DNA from: Strongyloides papillosus
Taxonomy: Eukaryota; Nematoda; Chromadorea; Rhabditida; Strongyloididae
Assembly: GCA_005656395.1 (NCBI GenBank)
Contig: SRSI01000071.1
Span: forward strand, 558,001-622,000
DNA: 64,000 nt
Reading direction: 5' to 3'
Each line of letters opens with the position of its first letter. Position 1 is the first letter of the stretch. Made by a program: the position numbers and the translations under genes. Shown here in pieces: positions 49,513 through 60,560 of this stretch. The notes beneath the pieces were generated by a model. That model did no database searches. It had not been told where the DNA came from and saw only the letters and a program-made list of their open reading frames with translations.

Positions 49513-50162
49513 GGCAAAATTAAATGTGATAATAATTTCACAAATTTTCATTTTTATACTACTTCAATAATACAAAAAATGAACCGGTTATTTATAAACA
49601 CCATCTTTTTACTAATGTACAGTATATAGAAAATACGACGTTAAAGAAAACCTTTTTACGTAGGCATATTATATGTTAATTCTTCTTAAATCTTCTACTT
49701 TCAAAATGGTAGTCGAAGGACATTCAGTCAAAAAATGTAATTTATACCTTTATACGCCAAAATATGTTAGTACAAAAAACGAGAAATGTACTAACTAAAA
49801 TAATGTTGATCTTCATTAATGTTTCTTTTATTTTAATTAATAAAAATTGTAAATTTCTGAAAAAAACATATATTAACTGTAGATATGCGTTTAAGTGCAC
49901 TATAAAATAAAAATTACTGACAGTTTTTGATGGAAAAAAAATAATAATTGGATAGGAAAATATTTATTTACATATGTAAGTTTAATGTTATGATAAAAAA
50001 TTCACTGTAAAAGTTGTAAATTTTTTTATATAAGTTTTTTTAATTTTAAATTCTGAACTCTACTCTAATATTACAATGTTTTATTTCTAAAGATAAACAG
50101 AAAATAAAAATGTGCATTTGTGTGATCAAAAAACATTAATTTATGTGGTATAATTAATTTAA
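49513..50162. other. intergenic region between prolyl hydroxylase and collagen
   Basis: 650 nt holding the collagen promoter and the 3' UTR of the prolyl hydroxylase gene. A TATA-like box is at 49591-49596. No trans-splice acceptor is evident close to the collagen ATG, unlike most genes in the window. Confidence 0.5.
49591..49596 (-). promoter_or_regulatory. TATA box of the collagen gene
   Basis: TATAAA on the minus strand, flanked by the GC-containing ACCGGTT, about 80 bp upstream of the collagen start codon at 49512. This spacing is plausible for a TATA-driven, moult-regulated cuticle collagen. TATA-like strings are common in AT-rich DNA, so confidence is moderate. Confidence 0.45.
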
Positions 50163-52083
50163 CTAATATGGAGCTAAATCTCCAACAAATCGTTCTTCAA
50201 TATCCTCTGTTAACCCACATGGTCTACTAAATTCTTGCCCTCTTTCATGAATCCACTTGTTGGATACCCATTTAACACCTGTTAATACTGGACAGGCAGC
50301 ATGCCTTGTTCTGACATCGCCTTCACCACTTCTTTTTAAGTTATACCAAAATAAGGCATCATGATGAACTGGAAATTGTGGTAAACCAAGTTCTGTAAAT
50401 ACTGTTGCTCCACCACGCTCCGGTTGTGACATCTGTAATGAAAAAAATATTAAAAAGATAGGTTATTTATTTTTTTAAGCTAATTGTTGAATATACATAG
50501 AATAAAACAGTAGCAATCCTATTTCCAGTTCCTAAACGTTTAAACGCATTTGTTTCTTCCTTCTAAAAAGAAAAAAATTAATTGTGTTAATACCTACATA
50601 AAATAAAACTGTGGCTATACGGTTTCCTGATCCTAGTGAATAAGGATCTTCCTCTCCTCTCTGTAATTAAAGAGTATGTCAAAAAAATTTAAAAAGTTGC
50701 TATCATACCATCGACATATCATAATGTGGTTCATAATGACCAGCAATACCGTAATTAGCCACCTGAAAAGAAAAAGTAAATAATATTATGACTTACGCGA
50801 GCAAAATCAAAGTGTGGATCATAATGACCACCTAGACCATAATTAGCTACCTGAAGATCCTCTGAAGTATCTTGATTAAGATTTGTCATTAAGGCAATTC
50901 TAGTATTAATTCTATGAACAATAGGATGCTCATGATCTTTTAACCAAGCACTTTTTGATATTCTATATGAAGCAGTTTCTAATTCTCCTGTCTTTGCATT
51001 CTGAACTGTTGCACGCTTTAAACGTGGTGTTGCGAGTTGTTGAATGACAGTAATCTCTTCATCACTAATGACTTCTTTAAATAAAACAGCTAGTGGATTA
51101 AAATGAACGATTTCAACTTTGATTGGAGCGAGTTTCAAAAATGGTTTATCTTTTTTGAAATAACAATAAAGTTTTGATTTCTCTGCAATAGTCATATTAG
51201 CATTACCGCGACATAAAGCTTCATATCTATCCTGTTCAGGAACTTTTTTATATGATATACGATGATTTTTTATTGGTGGTAACTCATTAACATTTTTCTT
51301 ATCATCGTCAGTGAGCATATCTTCATACCATTTAACATTACCAACAGCTCTAGGGTGAGATGGTTCTATTGCAGCAAGTTTTTTAGTCATGGCAAGAGCT
51401 CTTTTAACGTTACCTTGTTTATAAAGTGCAAAAGCAAGATATTCAAGGATTTCAGTAAATTCAACAGTCCTTGGAGTTTCATTTTCTAATCTAATCAAAG
51501 CTTCTTGCATCCAATTAATGACATGATAATAATCTTGATCGTTATAAGCAGCTTTTCCAATCTCAAAACAATCATGAGCGGAAAATTTTTTTTTAATATT
51601 TTGACCTTGAATGATTCCATCAGCAAGTTCAGATGTGGAAAGGTTATACGTATCTTGGAGACGTAACAAAGCAAGAGCCGCTCCTGTTAAATCTTCATCA
51701 TCTGGATATTTAATTGTTTTAGCTTGTTTTTTTATCTTAATTCTATCTAAAAATTTCTCAGCCATATTCTCGTGCATCTTATTTTTGATTTCCTTCCAAT
51801 CATTGGACATTTTTTTAATTAATGTATAAGCATTTATTGGATTAGTAATATATTGGATGTCTTTTTTATCATCCAAACGATTTTTATACTCACTTGAAAA
51901 TTCACGCAGTTTATTTAATCTTTCTTCTTCAGATTGAATGTACTCCTCAATAATAGCGCCTATATCATGTTCCGATTCTTTTAAATTTTCAAGATCCACC
52001 ATAGCCGTAAAAAGATCACCATTGATGATGTATATAATTGCGAACAGAAATATGAAAAAAAGCACTTGTGTATGCTTTATCAT
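50163..52083 (-). CDS. collagen prolyl 4-hydroxylase alpha subunit with duplicated catalytic exons
   Basis: An ER Fe(II)/2-oxoglutarate dioxygenase that hydroxylates X-Pro-Gly prolines, partnered with PDI (C. elegans PHY-1/DPY-18, PHY-2). Signal peptide at residues 1-22. The N-terminal dimerisation region and TPR-like peptide-binding domain (about 160-260) come first, then the dioxygenase domain. The first exon runs 52083-50797, or to 50851 with an internal donor. The last exon is 50432-50163, with MSQPERGGATVF, distal His and Lys in TRHAACPVLTGVKW, and CGLTEDIEE near the end. Between them lie two pairs of homologous exons (A'/B and C/D, listed separately). Predicted isoforms are A'+D (540 residues) and B+C (539 residues). 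Fe ligands His424 and Asp426 occur in both A' and B; distal His is 495 and Lys 505 in the A'+D form. A probable trans-splice acceptor (CATCTTTAG) lies 17 nt 5' of the ATG. Confidence 0.95.
50497..50562 (-). other. alternative exon D of prolyl 4-hydroxylase
   Basis: 66 nt encoding KEETNAFKRLG followed by TGNRIATVLFY. Preceded by TTTTTAG and followed by TAT|GTATAT. It resembles the standard animal P4H-alpha sequence after FDFAR more closely than exon C does, which suggests pairing with A'. Confidence 0.85.
50598..50660 (-). other. alternative exon C of prolyl 4-hydroxylase
   Basis: 63 nt encoding an acidic segment RGEEDPYSLG followed by SGNRIATVLFY. Preceded by TTTAATTACAG and followed by TAT|GTAGGT. 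It is homologous to exon D and 35 nt from it. A normal 48-nt intron joins B to C. Confidence 0.85.
50709..50762 (-). other. alternative exon B of prolyl 4-hydroxylase
   Basis: 54 nt encoding VANYGIAGHYEPHYDMSM, preceded by CTTTTCAG and followed by ATG|GTATGA. It has the same length, phase and position as A', keeps both Fe ligands and differs at 6 of 18 residues. It is expected to replace A'. Confidence 0.85.
50797..50850 (-). other. alternative exon segment A' of prolyl 4-hydroxylase
   Basis: 54 nt encoding VANYGLGGHYDPHFDFAR, the strand with Fe ligands His and Asp. It is included when the donor CGC|GTAAGT is used, and excluded when the first exon ends at 50851 (CTTCAG|GTAGCT). Only 34 nt separate it from exon B. 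Confidence 0.85.
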
Positions 52084-53177
52084 TATTAAGTATTTAACAA
52101 CCTAAAGATGGGTAAACGTTTTTAATTATTATACATAACATTAATAAAAATAAGAAAACGCCACGTAAACAAGATTTTGTTTGTGATATAATTTAGATGA
52201 TTAAAAAATTTTAAAGGAAAAAGGTCAAATTTATAGGAAATGTATTCTTTATACAATTTACACAACTAGTAATAATATACACATTTATTACAATTTTTTT
52301 GCATAATCAAATATTAGTAAATACGGAAAAACTTTAAATAATTTAGGATATATAGGTGGTTGAGATGAATAAATATATAAGTTTTAATGTAACGGCATAT
52401 AAATAAGAGTCAATAACATATAAGATTAATTTTTTACTTCAATCTGTTAGATGATCCACATCATTAAAATAGCATTTAAAATGCATCTTTTATACTAAAA
52501 GCAGAAGGGTTATATAAAAAAGAAACATCACTTAATTCTACGTCATCAATGCTTCTGAAGATAGGACTCCTGTTTTTCTGTTCATTTAAAATGACAAAAA
52601 TAAGGTCATAGTGAAAGTATATAATGTTCACTCCTTTTATAATATATTACATTCATAAAATCACGTAGACAACACAGAAGTATTGAGATCTTAAGGAAGG
52701 TTAATTTTCTATATGATTTTCCTTGACAATATCTCACTATATGCCTGATCAAAATGGATTAGTTGTAAATGAAATAGATTGATAGATATATATTTATGGA
52801 TGTTGATATAAAAAATTTCAATGAAAAATAATTATAAATTAAAGTAAAATAACACAATAGAGATTATCTATGTCATTTTTGTAAAAAAAGGATCCAAAAG
52901 GTTGGGGAAATTAATAAAAGATTAAGACGAATTGCATTTTTTTGAGAAGAGTAAAATTATCTTACTATCAGATAAAGGGAAATGTTGTAAAAAGACAAAT
53001 GGAATGGCTTAGTAAAATGTTTTGAAAATAAATTATTGGTGGAGTAAAAATAGTAATAAAATATATCAATGTAGTAATGATAATCCACAAAATATATTTA
53101 CGCAGTATATTTCTAATAAATATAGAAAACAAAATGACGAAATTAATTATTTTTTGGTAAAACTTTAATATATAGAA
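52084..53177. other. intergenic AT-rich region
   Basis: 1.1 kb between minus-strand genes: promoter of prolyl hydroxylase and 3' UTR of the carrier gene. Nothing else is supported. Confidence 0.5.
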
Positions 53178-54111
53178 TTAAAATAACATATTCATTCCTT
53201 TCATTGCTAATTCGTAACCAAAGAAGCATGCAGCGTTTGCTGGGAAAGCACGTAACATTACAGGAGTAAATCCTTTGAATAAACCTTTTGGTCCTTCTTC
53301 TCTTAAAACCTCTTTAAAGACACCACGAATTCCATCGGGATACTTTCCTTCTGGTGCTGTTTGGAGACGTGATTTTAAAACATCAGCTGGAATACAGACT
53401 CCCCAATTTGCGATACCAGCAAAGCCACCAGCAGCCATTATTGCTATTGGAGAAAGCTGTCCGTTATTGTTACCAGAGAATTTCTTTTTCAAAAACTCGT
53501 AAACAGAAAGATAAGCACCACTAGCAGGAATATCTACAAATAAACAGGAGAAAATTATTCAATTTTAAAGCGTAATTTTCCATACCTCTAAGAAGTGTCG
53601 CTCCAGTACCACGGTAGATGGATCTAATCCCGCCTTCAGCATACAACTTTTTCACAACATCTATTGGTCCATTATATTTAGTATGTGACGCACTCGTATT
53701 TTGAACTTGTAAAAGGCACTTAATTCTTTCACCTGGAACCATGATAACTGTTGTCATAACACCAGCAAGAGCTCCAGAATTGAAATTTTGAAGGAACGTC
53801 ATTTCCTGATTGGGATGTGTAGATTGAAGTTTCTTTCCTATTGCGCAACCACCAAAATAAACAGCAAAGAGTGGTGCAACACCAGCTATTGGAGCTGCCA
53901 TGCCTCTATACAAAGCTAGGAATCCTTCCTTACGGATCGTTTGCTTAAGACAATCAATTGGTCCATTAAAAGGCAAAACCTCACCAGGTTTTGGTTTTGC
54001 CATTGTCTGAATCCTAACTTTAACAGTATCAAATGGATGACCAACAAAAACAGTACATGTTCCACCAACTGCTCCAGCAATAAAACTCTTAAATGGTGAT
54101 GTTTGCTCCAT
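53178..54111 (-). CDS. dif-1: mitochondrial carnitine/acylcarnitine carrier (SLC25A20, DIF-1 type)
   Basis: An inner mitochondrial membrane antiporter that brings acylcarnitines into the matrix for beta-oxidation and exports carnitine. Exons are 54111-53586 and 53533-53178 (intron 52 nt, phase 1), giving 293 residues (human CAC 301). Three tandem carrier repeats each have the PX[DE]XX[KR] signature: [22 protein letters not shown] and [14 protein letters not shown]-specific blocks are [15 protein letters not shown] across the splice junction, [12 protein letters not shown], and [17 protein letters not shown]. The similarity to CAC is strong enough to separate it from ornithine and other SLC25 carriers. 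C. elegans DIF-1 is the same carrier and is needed maternally for embryo differentiation. Acceptor-like TATTTTAG lies about 19 nt upstream of the ATG. Confidence 0.95.
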
Positions 54112-56474
54112 TATTCTCTACGAATATCTAAAATATAAAAGGATATATTATTAATATTTATGTCAATTTTGTACTTTAGGGAAAAATAATTTCTAAACAT
54201 TTAGTATTATATAAAAAAGATATTATATCATTAATGTAGAAGTACCGAAAAGTTTTTGATGACAAGAGGGGGTAAACTAGTAAAATTATAATATTTCCAA
54301 TTGTGTATATATAAAACTTTATCTTTTAGACTACAAACTACAAAGTTTACTAGGTAAATGATTATATTATAAAGGTGTTTAATAATTTTTACGATAGAAT
54401 TAAAAAATAATTTTATTGGGTTTGTAGAAATCACTAAATACAATTTCTCACTTTTTAATTTAGAATTGATTATTACGAATTTTTGTAGTTTCAGTAATGC
54501 AGTCAAGTGTATTAATAATTATGCAAAGTATAAAATAGACTAAACACAATCTGTTTTTATGAGAGGTAAAACCATGGCATAATGCTAATAATTTATAAAT
54601 TAAAGCGATTAAATTGAAAACAAAAACGACGATATTTTAAGAAACATTAAATGTTGCAAGATAAGGTGCAATAAAAATTTTAATAAGAAAACATATTTTT
54701 AGAACTGTCTGTCTTACGAGAAAAAATATTATCATAAGTATAAAAGGTAAAAAAATACTGCTTCTTAGAAAGATTTTTTTAGAAAAAGATATACAATTAA
54801 ATTGGAAAGTAATTCTTTTCTCTGATCACAGCAAGAATAACTACACAGTTTGACTTATACCTTTCTTATATTCCGACGCAAATTGAAACGTTTTTCCATT
54901 ATTAAAAAACAATCATGCGTCAAGTGAAGATGATAAAGCAATATTTTATCAAGTTCTATTTCTATACACTCCGATATACTTAATTTGTTTCTTTTATTTT
55001 CGATTACACAGTAAATTGTTTTATTGTTTGAAAAACTGTTTACTTATTTTGTGAATTTTTTATTATTTAATGATAACTATAGTTCATTTATTAAATGAAG
55101 TATTTTAAATTTTATGAAAAATATAGTAGAGAAAATTTCTACATACTTATTACTAACATTTTGTGTCCTATAATGTTATTCTTACAAAATAATAACAATA
55201 TTTAACCATTGTAATTATTCACAAAAAAATTACATATCTTTCTTTAGCAATTAACGAATAATAGATATAAGTTAATCATTAATTTAGCAAAGAATTGTAG
55301 AGGAAGAAATTATGTTGTATACATATAAAAGTATTTTCAAATGTTTCATTAGTATTAAAATTACTAAAGTATATAATATAAAGAGATCAATCCTTCCTAT
55401 CTTTTTCATTAAAAGTATTAATGTAAAAATTCATTAATTAATTAATCGTTTTGAGATTGCTTTTTTACCAGGAAACTAAGATTTTGAAGACTTTCAGTTT
55501 GTTTGCTTTTTTTTTCAATTTCCTTATCAATTAGTGACATTTTATTAATGTATATTATGATTTGAGATGAAAAAATTCATATTATTTATAAATGTTCCTA
55601 TTTATTTTAAAATTTACTATTTTTTTTCAAGAATGTAACATTATTCTTTGTCTCTAGACTTTATGTGATGTAATTTATTTAATTTCCATAATTGTTCAAA
55701 TATTAAAGCTTACATGGTAGTAAAATGTAAACTATAAAAGAAGGGTTATCGAAAATATTTGTTTTTGTTATATTTGTTATTTGATACTTTACAAAACGTA
55801 GTGTAAAGACACAATTATCCACAAGAACGTTTCTTTACAATCCCATTTGGAAAGAGATAAATTTACTGGAATGATTGGAAATTACCCTACGGTTTTAGTG
55901 GTGCAGATGAAATGAGTAAACGTTGAATTTCAAAATATTTCTCTTCCAAGTCACCGACGATCATTTTTTTTTAAATTAACAACAACGTTATAGTTAATTT
56001 ATTATATTTTGTCTCATTACTGTTAGGAGATAACATATTTTTACAAAATTTTATTATATAACCCCAATACCTATGTTATTATATGACTCACATGAGAGTT
56101 ACTTTTTGTTTACAAATACTTTTGTAGAAAATCCACACGTTTCATCATTGAAGGGTTGGCAACTTAACTTCTATTATCCTCCATAAATTTCTAAATTACT
56201 ATTAAATTACTTATTTTATAATCAAAAAAATATGCATAACTACGCAGTTTTAATTTTTTTATCTAGTACAACACATACTAGCTTCATTTTCATGTGACAT
56301 GCATAGATACAGCTTTCCAATACTATTTTGCATTCTATATTTATTTATAAGATACATTTTCTCTCCTCATCACCAAGTTGTCGTCGTCATAATTATCTTT
56401 TCCATTTACGCTTTATATTAACACTTTAAACGTCTTTTTATAATCATAATCATTTTTTTTCCAGGATTCAAATA
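54112..56474. other. intergenic region between divergent genes
   Basis: 2.4 kb holding promoters of the carrier (minus) and the TBC gene (plus). No gene is supported; a stop-to-stop frame of about 37 codons around 55810-55920 looks somewhat protein-like but has no start or splice context. TTTTTTTTCCAG ends 12 nt before the TBC gene ATG, a probable trans-splice acceptor. Confidence 0.5.
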
Positions 56475-58349
56475 ATGGTTGAACCAAAAGATAAAGTACG
56501 TTTTGATATATTAAGAAATAATGTTTTAATTCTTGTTTTTTTAAGGTCCTTTGTTCGATAAAAAATGTTACACGTGAAACAAGAGGAACATCTAAGATAA
56601 AGAATAATGGTGTATTTTCTTTTAAACAAAATGTTTGTTTTACATATATTTAAATTAATAATTAATTTATCGTTTTATCTTTAGCAATATGGCGTATTTT
56701 TATGCTGGAAGAATAGTGATGTAGAAGATGCCATACCTTTGGATATCTCGGAGAACCATGAAGGTAGTGTAGAGAAAATTAAAATGGAAGAATTCAAGTT
56801 AGATCTTTGTGATATTAAAAGTTATTATATGATTGAACCTAAGAAGGGCGTCTCACCAAATAATAATACAACAATTCAATTTATTTGTAAGGATGGTTCC
56901 AGTACTGATAAATTTTATTTTTATCCCCTTGATACACCAACATTTACTCTTAATATGCAACAGTAAGTTAAATAATATAAAGGACAACTAAATATTACTA
57001 TAATTTTTTCTAGACATTGTACAATTCAACGATCCGCTAAGGAAAGGAATCTTGTTATTGTTATGGGAAAAGAGGAGGCCGCTTTACAGGAAAGTGTAAA
57101 ATTGCTTAATTTAAATGGTGATTTTATGTCAAGAATGATTCAAAATCCCTATGCAACATCATTGACAGCTCTTGGTAAAGTTAAAAATTTTGTTGAAAAT
57201 CAACTTATTAATGGACTTCTGGACAATGATGCTGTCTCTGCTGAAGAATCAATGAGACAAATTGAAAGTCTTCGTGTTTCTGAAGATGCTGAGTCTGTTG
57301 TTAATAGTCTAAGATCCCATGATGATCAAGGATTTGAATTAATTACCCATATTGAGTTACCAAAAAAAATTGAATTTTATAGAGAGAGGCCGATTACGAA
57401 GGATATATGGAATAGTTTCAAAGATCCAGAGGGTCGTATTATAAAGGTTAACAATGCATTACAGGCCATCTTTCGTGGTGGATTAGAACCTGAATTGCGT
57501 AAAGAGGTTTGGAAGTACTTATTGAAGTACAATAAATGGCATTTTACTACAAATGAGAACAAGACACATCGTAAAAAATTGGAGGATGAATATTATAAAA
57601 TGAAAATGATATGGATGTCAATGAGTGATGATATTATGAGTAGATTTTCAATTTTCACGGAGCATCGTAATTTAATTGAGAAAGATGTCATTAGAACAGA
57701 TCGTTCTCATCCCTTCTTCCAAAATGGTAAACATAATTACCTTCAATTGATGACAGATATCCTAACAACATCTGTAATTTATAATTTTGATCTTGGTTAT
57801 GTTCAAGGTATGAGTGATTATCTTGCCGTCCTCCTTGTTACGATGGAAGATGAGGTTGATACATTTTGGTGTTTTGTTGGTTTAATGGAAAGAGTTCACA
57901 AAAACTTTGACATGGATCAAATATTTATTCGCAACAAGTTAACTCAATTACGTGACTTATTAATGATAATCAATCCAAAGTTTGTTCGTTACCTTGAAAG
58001 CCATGAATCTGGTCATATGTTCTTCTGTTTTCGTTGGGTACTTGTTGAGTTTAAGAGAGAATTTTCGTTTAATGAAATAATGAGATTGTGGGAGGTTTTG
58101 TGGACGGATGTACCATGTGAAAACTTTTTGCTCCTTTTTTCTTTGGCTGTTCTTGATAGGCAAGCTAATATCATTATGAATAACAATTTTGGTTTAACAG
58201 AAACATTAAAGCACATTAACAATTTATCTATGACAATTAATCTTGATGAGATGTTAACGGAAGCTGAGAGTCTCTACCACCAATTAGCTATATTACAAGA
58301 CAAATTACCAACCAATATTCGTGATATTTTGGGATTTAATAATGAATAA
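56475..58349 (+). CDS. TBC-domain Rab GTPase-activating protein (TBC1D15/TBC1D17-like)
   Basis: Stimulates GTP hydrolysis by Rab proteins; mammalian TBC1D15/17 act on Rab7-class Rabs at mitochondria and in autophagy. Exons are 56475-56495, 56546-56611, 56685-56962 and 57014-58349 (introns 50, 73 and 51 nt), giving 566 residues. The first two exons are tiny and were placed by phase and by the joined sequence NNG-QYGVFLCW. The N-terminal half matches the TBC1D15 regulatory region (KSYYMIEPKKG; IQNPYATSLTALGKVKNFV). The TBC domain starts at FRGGLEPELRKEVWKYLL (about residue 275) and runs to about 510. It has the arginine finger Arg349 in IEKDVIRTDR and the glutamine finger Gln386 in LGYVQGMSD, so it should be catalytically active. 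CFRWVLVEFKREFSF is also typical of this subfamily. Confidence 0.93.
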
Positions 58350-59864
58350 TATTTATTAAATCTACAATCCTAGAATATATATAATTTTTTTCTACATATT
58401 TACTTTTACTTTATGTATTACTATTATTTTTTTATCATTTATAAGTAACTATACTCCTACTCCATCTTTATATGGTATTACTTTTTAAGACAAAAAAGAA
58501 ATACTGATACTTAAGGTATCTCTTTTTTGTTAAAAGAGTGATATTTATGCATGATAATGCATTTTTATAGAAAGAAAGTTATTATTTTAAATTGGATTCT
58601 AAAATTTCTCATATAATGTTTAATTAATTGTCCCTCTTTTTCATGTACTATACTACACATACATGTATTATCAGATAAATAAAGTTTTTTTTTACAATTG
58701 TTATGTTTTTATTTTTATGATTTTATGGGAAGAAATTTATGGAAAAAATAATGACCATTATTATAATGATTAGATAATTTTAAATTTAAATTAGAATGCT
58801 TTAAATACTTTCTGTGAGGTGTATGTGCTCTTTCTTTATAAACAATACCAGATATGTTTAAATTAATTTTATGTTATTTTATTTAGATGAGAGTAGATAC
58901 GAACTTTTACTTTTTTTAAACATTTTTTTAATATTATTCTTTTGAATAGTAATTAAGTGTATTAATATTACATTGAGAGGGAGATGTTTTAAACTTTATT
59001 TATGGTTTGTAATAACTATGTTCAGCTTAGTCATTATAAAATAGTGCCATAAAAAGGAATATTATAACTCTAAACCTTTATATATACATATTATGTTCTA
59101 CATGTTAAAAATAAGATATGGAGCCATTCCTATATATTTTTATATACGCCTTCTCTTTTATTTTTATTTAAAAGCATGCAAAGCAAATTTTAGTGTACTT
59201 TAATATAGATACACCAAATTCTTATTCCATCAATCACTAGTTTCTTTTTTTCTCATAAAACATATTTTTTGTGATAAATAAGTCCCATAAAATAATTTTT
59301 TTGTGTTAGTTCATGTATTATATATATGTTTTAGAGAAAGATTATATATATTTGTTTCTAATAGATTATTTTCTACATTTTTTTACATTATATATATATA
59401 TTTGAGGAACAATCAAATTCTTTTCTCATTCTTTTTATAGTTTCTTGTTATTAAATATAATATTTTGTTTGTCCCTTTCCTTAGTATTCCAGGTATCTCT
59501 TTATCATATTTAACAATATGTACATATATACATTCTTTTTACATTTTTGCCACAATTAGTATTCCATTTCACTTTAATCATATATTCCTTTTTATAACCA
59601 TTTTCATAATTTCTCTTTTGAATATTTAGTTTGTGGAGTGATGATAGAAAAAACCCACAATACATTTTTTTAACTTACTTTAAGGACCCATCTTTTTTTT
59701 ATCTAAAGATTAATAGTAATATTAAATAAGGCATTAGAAGATTTAACTATAGTTCTACTAAGAATGCATATTATTTATAGTGATAAGAGTAAGCGTTTCA
59801 CTTATAATATTTTTTTATTATTATACTTTTTTAATTAAAATATTGTTTTTTTATCTTTTGTAGA
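58350..59864. other. intergenic AT-rich region
   Basis: 1.5 kb, with TA runs near 59385-59402. Polyadenylation signal-like AATAAA at about 58678. No gene seen. Confidence 0.5.
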
Positions 59865-60560
59865 ATGGATAGAAAACTGTTAAAAAATGATAGAGTTTCT
59901 CCTAGAAGCGTTATGACAAGATCTGCTATTCGGAGGGAACGCAAAAGTAATATTGAAGTCGTGAAGTTTATCAAAATTTACGAGGAAAAAAATGATAGTT
60001 TGATTGGGGAAACATTGCCAACAATTAATATAGCTAACAGTGATAAAAAGAAAAGGATAAACTCTGATAATGAGGAGAAGGAAATTTCGAAGGCTTTTGA
60101 GATTATTAAAGAACAAAAAAAGATTTATGAAGAAATTTTGAAGAATAACAAGAAAAATGAAAATGATATTGTAGTTAATTATAGAAGAAAGAAAGTAAAA
60201 AATAATAATATTGGTAGAGAAATTATTTCAAATAAGGAAAGAAGTACCAATAACAAGGAGGAAAAAGCACAAAATATTTGTACTTTTAATGATAAAGACG
60301 TCTATAAAAACCATGACAATAAAAAGGAGAATGAAAGAACAAAAGTAAGTATATATTTTAAAATGTAATTACTTTTATAAATTGATATTGTTTTATAGAA
60401 AACAACATCGAATATTGTAGCTAAAAAGGAGAATAAAAATGTTTCAAGTAGAGGGAGAAGTAGTATTTTATCAGGTGCTGAAAAATACAATACTATTCAG
60501 GAGTTAATAAATGATGCTAGAATAAGAAGAATGATGAGTGAATCTAATAGAAGACATTAA
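59865..60560 (+). CDS. unrecognised Lys/Asn/Glu-rich protein, two exons
   Basis: Exons are 59865-60344 (ACA-AAA|GTAAGT) and 60399-60560 (after TTTTATAG), intron 54 nt, giving 213 residues. The ATG lies one base after TTTTGTAG, a likely trans-splice acceptor, which supports this start. The protein is very hydrophilic and basic with several bipartite-type Lys/Arg clusters (KKKR, YRRKKVK), so a nuclear or nucleic-acid-binding role is possible. A region around residues 70-100 is helical and charged (EISKAFEIIKEQKKIYEEIL). The C terminus is Ser/Arg-rich (SSRGRSS ... RIRRMMSESNRRH). No known domain, signal peptide or membrane segment is seen. Confidence 0.72.

Noticed and set aside
54231..54506. 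91-codon minus-strand frame upstream of the carrier gene
   Set aside because: AT-noise composition and no similarity to any family; it overlaps the expected promoter region.
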